Counted from the first letter of the stretch, positions 1 through 10,140 are shown. The stretch: 64,000 nucleotides of DNA from Tannerella serpentiformis (GCF_003033925.1 NZ_CP028365.1:2914001-2978000), one strand, 5' to 3'. Notes: generated by a model not told the origin, from the letters alone. Numbers and translations: made by a program.

Positions 1-49
1 GCTCTTGTCCGTGCCCCCTTTGGGTGTGGTCTTGATGAAGCCTTGAAAG

Positions 50-1321
50 CTACTTACGGGCTGCCTCTAACTCCTTTTTCAGGCGAGTGATCTCGTCACC
101 CTGATTCTGGATTGTAGTCAGGAGGGAGTTCAGCTCCTCGTTTTCAATCGAGGAGGGGAACTGCGCTTCTACGCGCAGGATGAAGTCGGAGAGCACGTTC
201 ATGTAGTTGTTGAAGGCGTCGTACGGGTTGTCGTACGGGCTGAAAAGGTTGTAGTGCTTCGTGCTCATATAATAGAGGTGGTCGCTGCTTTGCAGGTAGA
301 TCCAGTCCTGCTTGATACGGCGATTCTCACAGAGGCGCACGCGCTCGCTGATCTCGTTGAGCTTCTGGAAGGCCTCCTGTTGCAGGACGTTACCGAGCCA
401 TGAGCTACAATCCTTCTCTTCGTCTACCCACGACATGGGGTAGGGTACGGAGATGGAGTCCACGGGGCGCGTCTGGGCAAAGATCTCTGAGGGCAGGGAG
501 AAGGTGATGTCGTTTCGTTCGGCATACTGCGGAAGGGCCTTGAAGAAGTCGAAGATGCCGGTGTCGGCGGCGTGCATGGAGCCGAGCACCTCGTAGTTCA
601 TAAAGGCATTGATGATCTTCTCGCCTTCGGCTGTGGCGGAGATGGCGGAGATGTACTTATCGGCCGTCAGCGGATACTCCTTCCACGAGTGGTCGTCGAA
701 GCGGATGGAGAGGTCCTCACTGAAGCGATCGTTCTTGAGCAGCAACTTGAGCTGTGGACGGATGGCGGAGGCGTAGACGTAGTTCGGGCTTTTCCAACCC
801 AGGACATGCTTAGCGCCTTCGGTCAGCATACCTTCAAAGCCAAGCTCATAGACCAGTTCGGAGATGTCGTCGGAATAGATCAGCTCGGTGTTACGGAACA
901 CCTTCGGCTCGACGCCAAAGAGGGCCTTGACCTTCTCGGTGTGCATCCGAACTTGCGCCTTGAACTCTTCCGGGTCGCCGAGTGAGGCGAGTGAGTGGGC
1001 GTACGTCTCGGCCAAGAACTCTACGCAGCCCAGGCCGGCCAATTCGCGGAAGCTGTCGATCACCTCCGGGGCATAGATCTCCATCTGCTCGAGGGCAGTA
1101 CCGGAGATGGAGAAGGCAACCTTGAATTTCCCGCCGCTCTTGCGGATCATTTCCATGATGGCACGGTTAGCCGGCAGGTAGCACTTTTCGGAGATGCGGT
1201 GAAAGATCTCTTCGTTCTGGAAATCGTCGTAGTAATAATGGTTGTTGCCGATGTCGAAGAAACGGTAGCGCCTCAGGCGAAAAGGCTGGTGTATCTGGAA
1301 GTAAAAGCAAATGGTCTTCAT
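50..1321 (-). CDS. GH57 family alpha-amylase-like glycoside hydrolase
   Basis: A 423-residue cytoplasmic protein with no signal peptide. The N-terminus has the HQPFR signature of family 57 glycosidases (residues 11-15), and FRNTELIY near residue 142 probably carries the catalytic glutamate; MHAADTGIFDF near residue 250 is the likely region of the acid/base aspartate. The last 25 residues look like a short coiled coil. GH57 enzymes cleave or transfer alpha-1,4 glucan chains. It is the last gene of a three-gene minus-strand operon behind a glycosyltransferase (15 bp gap) and a debranching enzyme, an arrangement familiar from Bacteroides glycogen loci, so a role in intracellular glycogen turnover is inferred. 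Whether it hydrolyses or branches cannot be told from sequence alone. Confidence 0.88.
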   Translation of the reverse strand: MKTICFYFQIHQPFRLRRYRFFDIGNNHYYYDDFQNEEIFHRISEKCYLPANRAIMEMIRKSGGKFKVAFSISGTALEQMEIYAPEVIDSFRELAGLGCVEFLAETYAHSLASLGDPEEFKAQVRMHTEKVKALFGVEPKVFRNTELIYSDDISELVYELGFEGMLTEGAKHVLGWKSPNYVYASAIRPQLKLLLKNDRFSEDLSIRFDDHSWKEYPLTADKYISAISATAEGEKIINAFMNYEVLGSMHAADTGIFDFFKALPQYAERNDITFSLPSEIFAQTRPVDSISVPYPMSWVDEEKDCSSWLGNVLQQEAFQKLNEISERVRLCENRRIKQDWIYLQSSDHLYYMSTKHYNLFSPYDNPYDAFNNYMNVLSDFILRVEAQFPSSIENEELNSLLTTIQNQGDEITRLKKELEAARK

Positions 1322-1336
1322 ATATCTCTCTTCATT

Positions 1337-2605
1337 TTATTGTTTACCAAACAGAACTTGATCATAGATTTTGCGGACTTTCTGTCCGGCGTATTCCCAT
1401 TTAATGTTGTTGACCTCCTTGAGACCTTCGTCGCGGAGGAAAGTGTGCAGCGTGGGGTAGGTGATGAGGCCGTACATGGCATCGGCCAGGGCTTCGATGT
1501 CCCAATAGTCCACCTTGATGGCGTAATCCAAGATCTCAGCGCAGCCAGACTGCTTCGAGATGATGGAGGGCACGCCGCATTGCATGGCCTCAAGCGGCGA
1601 GATGCCGAAGGGCTCGGAGACGGAGGGCATAACATAGACATCACTGGCCCGGAGAATCTCATAGACCTGCTTACCCTTCATGAATCCGGTGAAGTGGAAA
1701 CGATCGGAGATGTTGCGTGAGGCGGCCAGGCGGATCATCTTGTCCATCATGTCGCCATTACCGGCCATGACGAAGCGCACGTTGTCGGCCTTCATCAGCA
1801 CGCGTGAGGCGGCCTCGACAAAATATTCCGGCCCCTTTTGCATGGTAATGCGGCCGAGGAAGGTGATGATCTTGTCCTTTACGCCGCGCTTGTCAGGGAT
1901 GGCAAGAATCTCGGGGCTAAGCGGCTCCACGGCGTTGTGGACGGTGGTCACCTTGGCCGGGTCTTGGTGGTACTTTTCGATCACTGTGCGGCGGGTTAGC
2001 TCGCTTACGGTCATGATGTGGTCGGCGTAGTCCATGCCGTTTTTCTCGATGCCGTAGACGTCCGGATTGACGTTGCCACGGCTGCGGTCGTAGTCGGTGG
2101 CGTGGACATGGATGACAAGTGGCTTACCGCTCACCGTCTTGGCGTGGATACCGGCGGGGTAGGTCAGCCAGTCGTGTGCGTGGATGATGTCATACTCCTC
2201 GGTGCGGGCGATGACGCCGGCCACGATGGAGTAGTTGTTGATCTCCTCGAGCAGGTTGTCCGGATAGCGACCCGAGAACTCGAAGCAACCCAGATCGTTC
2301 ACGTAACGATAGCTGAAGTCGGCGTAGATATGGTCGCGTAGGCGGAAGTAGTACTGCGGGTCCATGAACTTCGAGAGGCGTTCGGCGACGTAATCATAGT
2401 CGACGTCCTTCCACACAACCGGCGTGTTGCATGCCCCGATGATCTTCAAAAAACTCTGGTCTTCGTCCCCCCACGGCTTGGGGATCACCAGCGAAATATG
2501 CATATCCGGCTGCAGAGACATGCCTTTGATCAGGCCGTAGCTGGCTGTCCCCAGACCTCCCAGGATATGCGGAGGGAATTCCCATCCAAACATCAATGCT
2601 TTCAT
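1337..2605 (-). CDS. GT4/GT5-like glycosyltransferase, probable glycogen synthase
   Basis: A 422-residue GT-B fold protein. I start it at MKALMFGWEFPPH (2605) because the conserved N-terminal Rossmann motif EFPPHILGGLG begins there; an in-frame ATG at 2644 would overlap the upstream gene. HAHDWLTYPAG sits near residue 140 and the C-terminal EPFGISPLEAM motif, which holds the nucleotide-sugar-binding glutamate of retaining enzymes, near residue 335. Bacteroides homologues are annotated as glycogen synthase or group 1 glycosyltransferase. Flanked by the debranching enzyme and the GH57 enzyme, it most likely elongates alpha-1,4-glucan from a nucleotide glucose. The donor is not known. Confidence 0.85.
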   Translation of the reverse strand: MKALMFGWEFPPHILGGLGTASYGLIKGMSLQPDMHISLVIPKPWGDEDQSFLKIIGACNTPVVWKDVDYDYVAERLSKFMDPQYYFRLRDHIYADFSYRYVNDLGCFEFSGRYPDNLLEEINNYSIVAGVIARTEEYDIIHAHDWLTYPAGIHAKTVSGKPLVIHVHATDYDRSRGNVNPDVYGIEKNGMDYADHIMTVSELTRRTVIEKYHQDPAKVTTVHNAVEPLSPEILAIPDKRGVKDKIITFLGRITMQKGPEYFVEAASRVLMKADNVRFVMAGNGDMMDKMIRLAASRNISDRFHFTGFMKGKQVYEILRASDVYVMPSVSEPFGISPLEAMQCGVPSIISKQSGCAEILDYAIKVDYWDIEALADAMYGLITYPTLHTFLRDEGLKEVNNIKWEYAGQKVRKIYDQVLFGKQ

Positions 2606-2633
2606 ATCTGTATATCGTGTGCAGAGTGTGTAA

Positions 2634-4583
2634 TTAGTCTTCAACGTTGTAGGCCTTGAGGCGTTCGATGACGGTCAATATCGAGGCTACACTCATCAGG
2701 AACGAGATGGCGCCGCGACCGGTAAAGGGCGGGTTGCCGTCGAAGAGTTCGGAGATGGTGCTGACGCAGTGCATGGACATCTCTTCCTCCATATTGATCA
2801 GGGTGCGCTCGGCAAAGGATACGCCTCCGCGGCCAAAGAGGCTCAAGTATGCCGTCAGGTACATGCCCGTTAGCCAGGGCCAGACGGGGCCTTGATGGTA
2901 GGCCAGATCGCGCTCGTATTGCGGGCCGATGTAGTCCGGCCGGTAGCCCTCGCTTTTGGGGCTGAGGGAGCGGAGACCTTTGGGGGTGAGCAGCTCCTTG
3001 GTGACGATGTCGAGGGCGCCACGCTTCTGTACGCGGGTCAGTGGTGAGTAAGGGCAGGCCAAGGCGATGACCATGTTCGGCCGCACGCTCCAGTCTTGAT
3101 TGGCGCTGTTGTCCACGTAGTCAAAGAGGTAGTTGTACGGGTTGACGAAGGTGGCGGGGAAGGAGAGGTCGAGGGCGGCGATGAGTTGGTGCACCCGCTC
3201 CGGTGTTGCGTCGCCTTGCAGCTCGCGATAGAAGCAGAGGGCGTTGTACCAAAGGGCGTTGAACTCCACGATGTAGCCCGTGCGGGGGACGACGGGCCGG
3301 CCGTTGATGACGGAGTTCATCCACGTCACGGGCCGCTCGCGACCGTTGGTGTAGAGCAGACCGTTGTCGCGTAGGATCAGGTTGGGGTGCTTCTGGGCAA
3401 GGAGGTACTCGATGATCTCGTGAATCAGGTCGCCATAGAGTCGGCGCGCCTCTTCGACGCCCAACTTGAGGGCAAACTGCTGCACGTTCCATACGACCCA
3501 GAGCAGCACGTCGGGTTCGTCGATCTCGCGAATCACGGTGTCGGGCAGACCGTAACGCATAAAGGTCTGAAGGGCTGGGATGGCCGTCCGCATGAGGCGT
3601 TCGTAGCGTTCGCGCTCGCCCAGGTAGAGGGTGCAGGCCGTCATGGAGACAAACATGTCGCGGGCCCGGACTTTGAACCAAGGGTAGCCCGCCAAGAGGT
3701 AGACGTCGTCGCGGTCACTACGAGGGATGTAGAACATCTGGTGGGCCGAGTTCTTCAGGCAATTGTAGAAGCTCGACCGGGGGGTGCGCTCGGCCACTTC
3801 GGCGTCGAAGAAGGCGGGCAGTGCGGCCAGCCCCTCGACCGGTTTATCGCCGCCGCAGAAGACGATCGACTCGCCTTTAGCGATCGGCAGCTCGAAGTAT
3901 CCCGGCACGAAGAGGTCTTCCTTGTAAGGGTAGCCACGCTCCTGCTCCTTGGGGTACTCGATGCCGTTGTACCAATAGGGTTCGTAGACGAACTTCGGCG
4001 CCTTGTTGAACTGCATGTAGAGGTCTGCATAACCGGGATACATGCGGGCTTTGATGCCGTTGGGCACCTCTTCATACGATCGATCGGCCATGCCGTTGAC
4101 CTGCGTCAGCTCCTTCACGCTGCGGAAGGCCATGAAGGGTCGAAAGCGCAGCGTAGTGGGCGAGTGCGCGTCCATCAGCGTGTACTTGATCATGATTTGA
4201 TTGTCCGTGCGGGAGAAGATCATCTCCTTCGACAGGATCACTCCGCCGACGCGATAGACGGTCCGTGGGACGGTGTCCATCGTGTATTCGCGGATGTACT
4301 TGTGACCGTTGGGGCTGAAACTTCCGCCTTCATACTTGTGAAGGCCCAGGTTGAATTCGGCGCCGTGTTGGATCACGGTCTCATCGAGCGACGAGAGGAT
4401 CACGTGGTTGTCATCGTCCAGATTTGGCTCCGGCATGACCAGCAGACCGTGGTATTTCCGCGTGTTGCAATCCACGATGGTGGAGCAGTGATAGGCGCCC
4501 TTACGGTTTGTGCGAAGCACTTCGCGCGAGAGGGATTCTTCCAGGTTGATCAGCAGCGTTTTGTCAAATTTCAGGTAGCTCAT
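2634..4583 (-). CDS. glycogen debranching enzyme (amylo-alpha-1,6-glucosidase, GH133)
   Basis: A 649-residue cytoplasmic enzyme. The N-terminal debranching-enzyme domain (about residues 15-235) has the conserved TNRKGAYHCSTIVDCNTRKY stretch. The (alpha/alpha)6 catalytic domain (about 270-640) includes VEFNALWYNAL and GPVWPWLTG. The family removes alpha-1,6-linked glucose stubs from limit dextrin. It is the first gene of the glycogen operon: a canonical promoter lies at 4621-4650, 38 bp upstream of the ATG, and the following gene starts 28 bp beyond its stop. Length and motifs are typical; nothing appears truncated. Array A of 42-bp palindromic repeats begins 185 bp upstream. Confidence 0.92.
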   Translation of the reverse strand: MSYLKFDKTLLINLEESLSREVLRTNRKGAYHCSTIVDCNTRKYHGLLVMPEPNLDDDNHVILSSLDETVIQHGAEFNLGLHKYEGGSFSPNGHKYIREYTMDTVPRTVYRVGGVILSKEMIFSRTDNQIMIKYTLMDAHSPTTLRFRPFMAFRSVKELTQVNGMADRSYEEVPNGIKARMYPGYADLYMQFNKAPKFVYEPYWYNGIEYPKEQERGYPYKEDLFVPGYFELPIAKGESIVFCGGDKPVEGLAALPAFFDAEVAERTPRSSFYNCLKNSAHQMFYIPRSDRDDVYLLAGYPWFKVRARDMFVSMTACTLYLGERERYERLMRTAIPALQTFMRYGLPDTVIREIDEPDVLLWVVWNVQQFALKLGVEEARRLYGDLIHEIIEYLLAQKHPNLILRDNGLLYTNGRERPVTWMNSVINGRPVVPRTGYIVEFNALWYNALCFYRELQGDATPERVHQLIAALDLSFPATFVNPYNYLFDYVDNSANQDWSVRPNMVIALACPYSPLTRVQKRGALDIVTKELLTPKGLRSLSPKSEGYRPDYIGPQYERDLAYHQGPVWPWLTGMYLTAYLSLFGRGGVSFAERTLINMEEEMSMHCVSTISELFDGNPPFTGRGAISFLMSVASILTVIERLKAYNVED

Positions 4584-4620
4584 TGTATTCCTTCCTCCTA
4601 ACTTGTTGTATTTGATGCCC

Positions 4621-4650
4621 CAAAAGTAGGATTTGGGGGCGATTTTGCAA
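4621..4650 (-). promoter_or_regulatory. Bacteroidetes-type promoter of the glycogen operon
   Basis: On the minus strand, TTG (4650-4648) is followed after 19 bp by TACTTTTG (4628-4621), matching the Bacteroidetes -33/-7 consensus TTG-N19/20-TAnnTTTG. It ends 38 bp before the debranching-enzyme ATG. Confidence 0.75.
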
Positions 4651-4767
4651 GTGGGTGGGAGGTCTGAGGCGTATGCGCAGCCTGCGCCTATCGGATTTGG
4701 TCGCTCTCCCTCCCGTTCGAGCGCCGTGGCCGGTGAGCAATAGGCTCCAAAATGTATAAATCTGAGC

Positions 4768-5244
4768 TTTGTCTACGGACAAACAGATCATATAGATCTA
4801 TAGATGTCTATTGTCTATGGACAAATACCCTATTTACACGTAGACCTATAGTTTGTCTGCGGACGAAAGGGGTATATAGATTTATAGGAAGCTATTGTCT
4901 ATAGACAAAGACTCTATTTATACGTAAACCTATGGTTTGTCTACGGACAAATAGAGTTATATAGATCTGCGCAGCTCTATTGTCTATAGACAAAGAGCGT
5001 TTATACGTAAATTCATAGTTTGTCTGTAGACAAAGTGGATATATAGATCTGCATGAGTTTATTATCTATGGACAAAAGTGCTATTTATATGTAGACCTAC
5101 GTTTTGTCTGTGGACAATAGAGCCATATGGATCTATGAAGCTCTATTGTCTATGGACGAAAATTCAATCCGTACGTAAATCGAAGTTTTGTCTATGGACA
5201 AAAAGTCTGCATATATCTATCACTTTCGTTTGTCTGTAGACAAT
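4768..5244. repeat. array A: 12 dyads TTTGTC(N4)GACAAA at 42-bp spacing
   Basis: Twelve 16-bp dyads of the form WTTGTCTRYRGACAAA begin at 4768, 4810, 4852, 4894, 4936, 4979, 5019, 5061, 5103, 5145, 5187 and 5229. Centre spacings are 42 bp except for one 43 and one 40. Between them, TATAGATCTATA-like and TACGTA-like palindromes alternate, so there is also an 84-bp A/B superperiod. The array fills most of the 783-bp gap between the debranching enzyme start and the transporter terminator. No plausible gene lies in it. Confidence 0.9.
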
Positions 5245-5296
5245 GAAGGTCTATACATGGGATTCACCCCCTTGTTCGCCGTCGCTAAGTGTTTCC

Positions 5297-5334
5297 ACAA
5301 AGAAAAGACCCCATCCACGGGAGTGAACGGGGTC
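5297..5334 (-). terminator. rho-independent terminator of the AspT-type transporter
   Basis: Arms GACCCC (5307-5312) and GGGGTC (5329-5334) form a stem, with additional pairing inside. On the minus strand they are followed by TTTTCTTTG, just past the transporter stop. Confidence 0.75.
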
Positions 5335-5366
5335 AAAATCCAATTTCGGAGCGGGTGCGCTGCGGT

Positions 5367-7046
5367 TTATGTGAAAAGAAGGATCATCAGCTGGGCCGTG
5401 AGTACGCGCAGGAACATGGTGAGGGGATAGACGGTGGCGTAGCTGACGGCTGGGGCGTCGTTGCCAGCGGTGGTGTTGGCGTAGGCCAGGGCGGGGGGAT
5501 CGGTGGTGCTGCCGGCCAGAAGGCCCATGAGGGTGAAGTAGTTCAGGCGGAAGAAGCGGCGGGCCACGACGCCGACGGCCATGAGGGGCAGGAAGGTGAT
5601 GAGGAAGCCGTAGCCGACCCACGAGGCGCCACCACCGCGGACGAGGGTGTCGACGAAGCCGTCGCCAGCGCCGATGCCGACGCAGGCTAGGAAGATGGTG
5701 ATGCCCACTTCGCGCAGCATAAGGTTGGCGCTGGCCGTGGTGTAGGTCACCAGACCATAGCTCGCGCCGAAGCGGCTGACGAGGATGGCGACGATGAGCG
5801 GGCCGCCAGCCAGACCGAGCTTGACGGGCCGCGGTATGCCGGGCAGTAGCAGCGGAATGCTGCCGAGGAAGACACCGAGCGCAATGCCGAGGAAGAGGGG
5901 GATGAGGTTGGGCTCGTTGAGCCGCTTCATGGAGTTACCGAGCACCTTCTCGACGGCTTCGATGGCCGAGGAGGTGCCGACCACATTGACACGGTCGCCC
6001 ACCTGCAGGGTGAGTCGCGGCGTGGCCACGAGGTCGATGCCGGCGCGGCTGATACGGGTGATGTTGATCCCGCCACACGATTGGCGCAGGCGGAGTTCAC
6101 CGAGGCGCTTGCCGTTGATCTCGGGCTTGGTGACGAGGATGCGGCGGTTGAGGAGTTCGCTCTCTCGGCGCAGCCACTCCTCTTGCTTGAGGGGCGCCTC
6201 CTCGCCGACGAAGGTGCGGACGGTGGGGGCGTCGTGCTCGGTGGTGATGACCAGGACGCGGTCGTCTTCGTGGAGGACGGTTTGGCCGGAGACGATCTCG
6301 GTGCGGCCGTCGCTACAGTAGCGGATGCGGGAGAGGACAAAGTCGTAATGCGGCATGAGGGCGGAGAGCTCGCTGACGGTGCGGCCGAAGAGGGCGGGGT
6401 TCTTGACCACGAGCAGCAGCTGGTGCGCCTCGCGGTCGTGGCGGTCGTCCTCGGATTCGAGGTGGGCCGTCTCCTGGTCGTGATTGATGCGGAAGAGGAA
6501 GCGCAGGCAGATGATGGCGAGGATGATGCCGACCACGCCCAAGGGGTAGGCTACGGCGTAACCGAGGGCGATGGTGGGGGCGGCCTCGCCGTGGACATCG
6601 TTGTAGGCCTCCTGCGCGGCACCCAGTCCGGGGGTGTTGGTGACGGCGCCAGAGAGGATGCCGACCATCGTCTCCACCGGGATACCCGTTATATAATGTA
6701 TGGCGAGCGCAAGGATGACACCCAGAAGGACGATGGAGGCGGCGAGTAGGTTGAGCGTGATACCGCCGCGTTTGAAGGAGGAGAAGAAGCCGGGGCCGAC
6801 TTGCATACCGATGGAGTAGACGAAGAGGATGAGGCCGAACTCCTTGAAGAAGTGCATGACGACGGGGTCGATGGTGAGGCCAAAGTGGCCCATGACAATG
6901 CCGACGAAAAGGACGAAGGTGATGCCGAGCGAGATGCCTGCCACGCGGACTTTGCCGAGCAGGATGCCGAAGACGATGACGAGGGAAAGCAGGATGACGG
7001 AGTGTGCTACGCCGCTGCCCCATAGGAGATCATTGAACCATTCCAT
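5367..7046 (-). CDS. AspT/YidE-type putative transporter with two TrkA-C domains
   Basis: A 559-residue inner-membrane protein. About five N-terminal transmembrane helices (residues 15-190) include the family motif [12 protein letters not shown] soluble middle carries two RCK/TrkA-C-like domains (about 205-375), and the rest is a second helix bundle (about 385-558). This is the layout of the aspartate:alanine exchanger family and its uncharacterised relatives YidE and YbjL. The substrate cannot be assigned. It is monocistronic, with its own terminator (5297-5334) and a -7 element at 7108-7115. A paralogue of the same architecture lies at 45227-46891. Confidence 0.85.
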   Translation of the reverse strand: MEWFNDLLWGSGVAHSVILLSLVIVFGILLGKVRVAGISLGITFVLFVGIVMGHFGLTIDPVVMHFFKEFGLILFVYSIGMQVGPGFFSSFKRGGITLNLLAASIVLLGVILALAIHYITGIPVETMVGILSGAVTNTPGLGAAQEAYNDVHGEAAPTIALGYAVAYPLGVVGIILAIICLRFLFRINHDQETAHLESEDDRHDREAHQLLLVVKNPALFGRTVSELSALMPHYDFVLSRIRYCSDGRTEIVSGQTVLHEDDRVLVITTEHDAPTVRTFVGEEAPLKQEEWLRRESELLNRRILVTKPEINGKRLGELRLRQSCGGINITRISRAGIDLVATPRLTLQVGDRVNVVGTSSAIEAVEKVLGNSMKRLNEPNLIPLFLGIALGVFLGSIPLLLPGIPRPVKLGLAGGPLIVAILVSRFGASYGLVTYTTASANLMLREVGITIFLACVGIGAGDGFVDTLVRGGGASWVGYGFLITFLPLMAVGVVARRFFRLNYFTLMGLLAGSTTDPPALAYANTTAGNDAPAVSYATVYPLTMFLRVLTAQLMILLFT

Positions 7047-7107
7047 AGGACTGAGAGGGGTAAAGCTGAATGTGAAACGTGTAGTGTGTAAGTGTTTATG
7101 ATGGCGG

Positions 7108-7115
7108 CAAAGGTA
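7108..7115 (-). promoter_or_regulatory. -7 promoter element (TACCTTTG) of the transporter
   Basis: The minus strand reads TACCTTTG, a perfect TAnnTTTG, 62 bp upstream of the ATG at 7046. I do not see a good -33 TTG at the expected distance. Confidence 0.6.
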
Positions 7116-7143
7116 GACCCGTCTCCGGAACGAAACACTACAA

Positions 7144-7187
7144 ACGAAAAACGCGGACCGGGGTACATGCGCTGTATCCGGTCCGCG
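7144..7187 (-). terminator. terminator of TonB-dependent receptor 1
   Basis: Ten-base arms CGCGGACCGG (7152-7161) and CCGGTCCGCG (7178-7187) form a strong stem. On the minus strand it is followed by TTTTTCGTTTG. It stands 14 bp past the receptor stop. The loop contains GGTACATG, a motif found in other intergenic hairpins here. Confidence 0.8.
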
Positions 7188-7200
7188 TCGTGGGTGCAGG

Positions 7201-9612
7201 TCAGAGTCGGTCGTTGAAGGTCTCTGCGCCGGTGCGTCGCTGGCGGGAGCGTTTCACCTTGTCCGACCCGAAGCGGTAGCTGAAGTCGAGGCGGAGGTAG
7301 CGCGTGTCGGACTGAGCCCAGCCGTCGTTATCGATGTTGCCGTAACGGAGCACGTAATGCGAGGTCTCCCAGCGGAAGGGGTCGTTCAGCGTGGCCGATA
7401 GCGTGCCGCGGCCACTCCAGAGAGATTTCTCGACGCTAAGTTCCATCGAGCCGTACGCTCGGGAGCGCCTCGCCAGATACCAGCGGGGCGTGACGACGTA
7501 GCCATTCAGCTGCATCTGCCATCCGCGGCCCCAGTCGAAGCGGTTGTTGAAGTCCACGTAACCGTGGAGGGCTGTTTTGCGGAAGTCGCTGCCCATGAAT
7601 CGTGACCGATAGTTTCGGTATATCCCGTTGGCATTGATGTTCATCGTCCAGCGGGAGGCGACGGTGATGGGGATGTTCAAGGAGAGCGTGGCGTTGTCCA
7701 CTCGGCCGAAGTTCATGTAGGTGTAGTGCTGCATGCGGGTCGCATCGTCCTGCGAAGGCTCCTGAGTGATCATGTCATCGGTGCGGGTGTAGGAGAGCGT
7801 GAGGCTATAGCTGCGGAGGCGGTAGACCATTTGCAGGCTGTGGCGATAGCTCGGCTGCAGGTTGGGGTTGCCCTCTTGGTAGGACGTTGGCGATTCGTAG
7901 AACCGGAATGGGTTCAGGCTGCTGAACGACGGCCGATCCACCTTTCGCGCATAGGAGAGGGAGAGCGACTGCCCGCGGCCGATGGTGTATTGCACCGAAG
8001 CGGAGGGGAAAAGCTCCCAACGACGGTGCGTGAAGCCGGTGTCGCCCACCGCTTGATAGCCGTCCTGAAGCGTGTGTTCGGCCCGCAGACCGGCCGAGCA
8101 GCTGAAGCGTTCGCCCCAGGCGCGGCTGAGGTTGAGGTACAGCCCCGCGATCTGCTCTTTATAGATGAAGTGGTTCGACTGGCCCGGGTTGTCGATCCAT
8201 GCGTCGGCCGTGGCGAGCGTGAGGCCCCGCAAATTGTTGTCGCGTCGGATGCCGCTCAGCTGAGCGCCCGTCTCGAGGCGTACGCTGGCGGGCAGGGGCG
8301 CTTCGAGGTCTGTCTTCACCAGCCACACGTTCGTCTTTTGGAACACGCTGTGGCCCTTGCCCTCCCGCGGGCGAAGCTCTCGGCCGTCGGGGGCGACGTA
8401 ATGGAGCACCATCTGCTGCTCTTGGTTGTGGTCGGCGTAGGCATAGATGATGTCCGTGGAGAGGCGCGTCTGCTTGGTGGGCGTCCAGACGTGGTTCAGG
8501 TCTAAGGTGAGGTTGTTGTTGTAGATATCCATCGTCAGCGGGGCGTGGATGGCGGAGTCCACCTCGGTGCGGCCGAGGCGTCGGATGTCGGTCGTGGTGC
8601 GGTTGGTGTTGCCGCCGTCGTAGCGGCCTCCTCGCGCCAGGAAGCCAAGCGTGTGACTGTCCGAGGCGTACCAATCGACGCCGAAGGAGCCGTTGTGGAA
8701 TGTTCCGCTGGGGCGGAACACGCCGTGGTCAGTGTACTCCAGCGGCACGTCGAGGGCGTGGTAACGGTTGACGTTGTGGTATTGGTGCTCGTAGCGACCC
8801 ATGTTGCCGCCATAGCTGCCGTAGACGTTCCATCGGCCGGCGCGATAGTTGGCGCTGAGGCTCGGCTCTACGGCGGGGCCCGTCGTCTTGAGGTAGTAAC
8901 TGGCGGAGGCCGTTCCGTTGAAGCCCATCGACTCGTCGCGGCGCAAGCGGATATCGATGATGGCGCCTGAGTGGGCGGCTTCATAGCGCGCCGATGGGTT
9001 GGTGATCAGCTCCACGCGCTCGATGCGCTCGGCCTGCATGGTCTTGAGGAGTTGCTCGATGGTCGTTCCGGTCAGGTCGGCCGGCTTACCGTTGATGTAA
9101 ACGATGGCCGGCTTACCGACGATGGAGATTCCGCCGTTGGCATCGACGATGACGCCCGGCAACTGGCGGAGTACGTCGGCTGCGTTCTTGCCCGCGGTCA
9201 GCATGTAGACTTCGGGGCGGACAATCATTCGGTCAGCCTTCTGCAAGACGGCTGGCGCTGCGGCCGTGACCGTCACTTCGCTCAGCCCGACGCCCGTTTC
9301 GGTGAGGGTGATCGTGCCGAGGTCCGGTTCGGAGCCGCGGAGGTCGACGGGTTTGCGCACCGTTTGAAAGCCGATTAAGCGGACTTCAAGCGTATAGCGC
9401 CCGGGGGATACGCGGTCGAATTGGAAGGTGCCCGTGGCGTCGGTGACGCTGCCTTTGAAGAAGGCGGAATCTGAGTCGTAGAGCGCTGCGGTGGCAAACT
9501 CGAGCGGCTTACCGGCCGAGTCTGTCACGCGGCCCGTGAACCCACGCTGGGCGTGAGCCACCGAGAGCGAGAGGCTCAGCCATGCAATAAGGAAAAGGAA
9601 GTAGTGCTTCAT
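7201..9612 (-). CDS. TonB-dependent receptor 1 (CarboxypepD-like domain + plug + barrel)
   Basis: An 803-residue outer-membrane protein. It has a signal peptide (residues 1-21, cleavage after VAHA), a carboxypeptidase-regulatory-like beta domain (23-110), the junction LSEVTVTA, a plug domain with [14 protein letters not shown] (about 150-225) and a C-terminal outer-membrane barrel. There is no SusD partner. The N-terminal 115 residues are nearly identical to receptor 2 at 11671, at DNA level too, and homology drops abruptly after VTVTAA. Unlike receptors 2 and 3, it has lost the homologous promoter region: similarity in the leader ends about 20 bp upstream of the ATG, where a 33-bp repeat array begins. 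Ligand unknown; expression may depend on another promoter or be absent. Confidence 0.88.
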   Translation of the reverse strand: MKHYFLFLIAWLSLSLSVAHAQRGFTGRVTDSAGKPLEFATAALYDSDSAFFKGSVTDATGTFQFDRVSPGRYTLEVRLIGFQTVRKPVDLRGSEPDLGTITLTETGVGLSEVTVTAAAPAVLQKADRMIVRPEVYMLTAGKNAADVLRQLPGVIVDANGGISIVGKPAIVYINGKPADLTGTTIEQLLKTMQAERIERVELITNPSARYEAAHSGAIIDIRLRRDESMGFNGTASASYYLKTTGPAVEPSLSANYRAGRWNVYGSYGGNMGRYEHQYHNVNRYHALDVPLEYTDHGVFRPSGTFHNGSFGVDWYASDSHTLGFLARGGRYDGGNTNRTTTDIRRLGRTEVDSAIHAPLTMDIYNNNLTLDLNHVWTPTKQTRLSTDIIYAYADHNQEQQMVLHYVAPDGRELRPREGKGHSVFQKTNVWLVKTDLEAPLPASVRLETGAQLSGIRRDNNLRGLTLATADAWIDNPGQSNHFIYKEQIAGLYLNLSRAWGERFSCSAGLRAEHTLQDGYQAVGDTGFTHRRWELFPSASVQYTIGRGQSLSLSYARKVDRPSFSSLNPFRFYESPTSYQEGNPNLQPSYRHSLQMVYRLRSYSLTLSYTRTDDMITQEPSQDDATRMQHYTYMNFGRVDNATLSLNIPITVASRWTMNINANGIYRNYRSRFMGSDFRKTALHGYVDFNNRFDWGRGWQMQLNGYVVTPRWYLARRSRAYGSMELSVEKSLWSGRGTLSATLNDPFRWETSHYVLRYGNIDNDGWAQSDTRYLRLDFSYRFGSDKVKRSRQRRTGAETFNDRL

Positions 9613-9640
9613 TGTGGTGATGTTTTTAGTGTAGACGATG

Positions 9641-9778
9641 GGGGCTTCGCCCCGTTTAGGTGTTGAGGGGCTGCGCCCCGTTTAGACGTTTAGGTGTTAG
9701 GGGCTGCGCCCTGTTTAGACGTTTAGGTGTTAGGGGCTTCGCCCCGTTTAGACGTTTAGGTGTTTAGGTGTTTAGGTG
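9641..9778. repeat. 33-bp tandem repeat with GGGGC(TG/TT)CGCCCC hairpins
   Basis: GGGGCTKCGCCC hairpins start at 9641, 9667, 9700 and 9733. The last three are 33 bp apart and separated by GTTTAGACGTTTAGGTGTTA. The 3' side decays into repeated TTTAGGTG 9-mers. It replaces the poly-G promoter found upstream of the two sister receptors, and it is the only array in the window that does not have a 40-42 bp unit. Confidence 0.85.
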
Positions 9779-10140
9779 TTAAACTGCTTGTCAAACCAAC
9801 GACTAAACAGATAAACAAACCAACGAATAAACAGATAAACAAACCAACAACTAAACGGGGCTTCAGCCCCCAACAACCTCCTCTATTCTTCCGGCAGGCG
9901 GTAGGGGGCGTCTACGGACGCCGGCGAATAGGGCCGGGTACATGATGGGGAAATCTCCACGTGTACCCGGCTTTAGTTTTTAGCTGTTAGATTTTCGATG
10001 TACCGCGGTAGGGGCGTATTGCATACGCCCCCACGTGTACCCGGCTGTTGGATCATTCGACCCCTTTCGGGTCCGTGTGGTGGGGCGTATGCAATACGCC
10101 CCTACATGTACCCGGCAAACTTGGCTGGCGTCCCTGACGC
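9779..10140. other. gene-free region: AAACAAACCAAC repeats and hairpins
   Basis: 9790-9860 is A-rich with repeated AACAGATAAACAAACCAACRA, roughly complementary in character to the adjoining TTTAGGTGTT tract. GGGGCTTCAGCCCC at 9857-9870 is a further hairpin. 9933-9974 is an inverted repeat with CCGGGTACATG and GTGTACCCGG arms and a trailing T-rich stretch. GGGGCGTATTGCATACGCCCC-type palindromes occur at about 10011 and 10083 in opposite orientation, each next to a TGTACCCGGC copy. The last ones probably terminate the DUF6261 gene on the minus strand. I see no gene. Confidence 0.6.

Noticed and set aside
4741-5250. Riboswitch or leader RNA for the glycogen operon
   Set aside because: The predicted promoter at 4621-4650 lies between the array and the gene, so the array would not be in the leader; there is no known riboswitch consensus.
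9779-9860. Possible origin or plasmid iteron-like region of AAACAAACCAAC repeats
   Set aside because: Only a few loosely similar copies, no DnaA boxes or replication gene nearby; more likely decayed repeat sequence.
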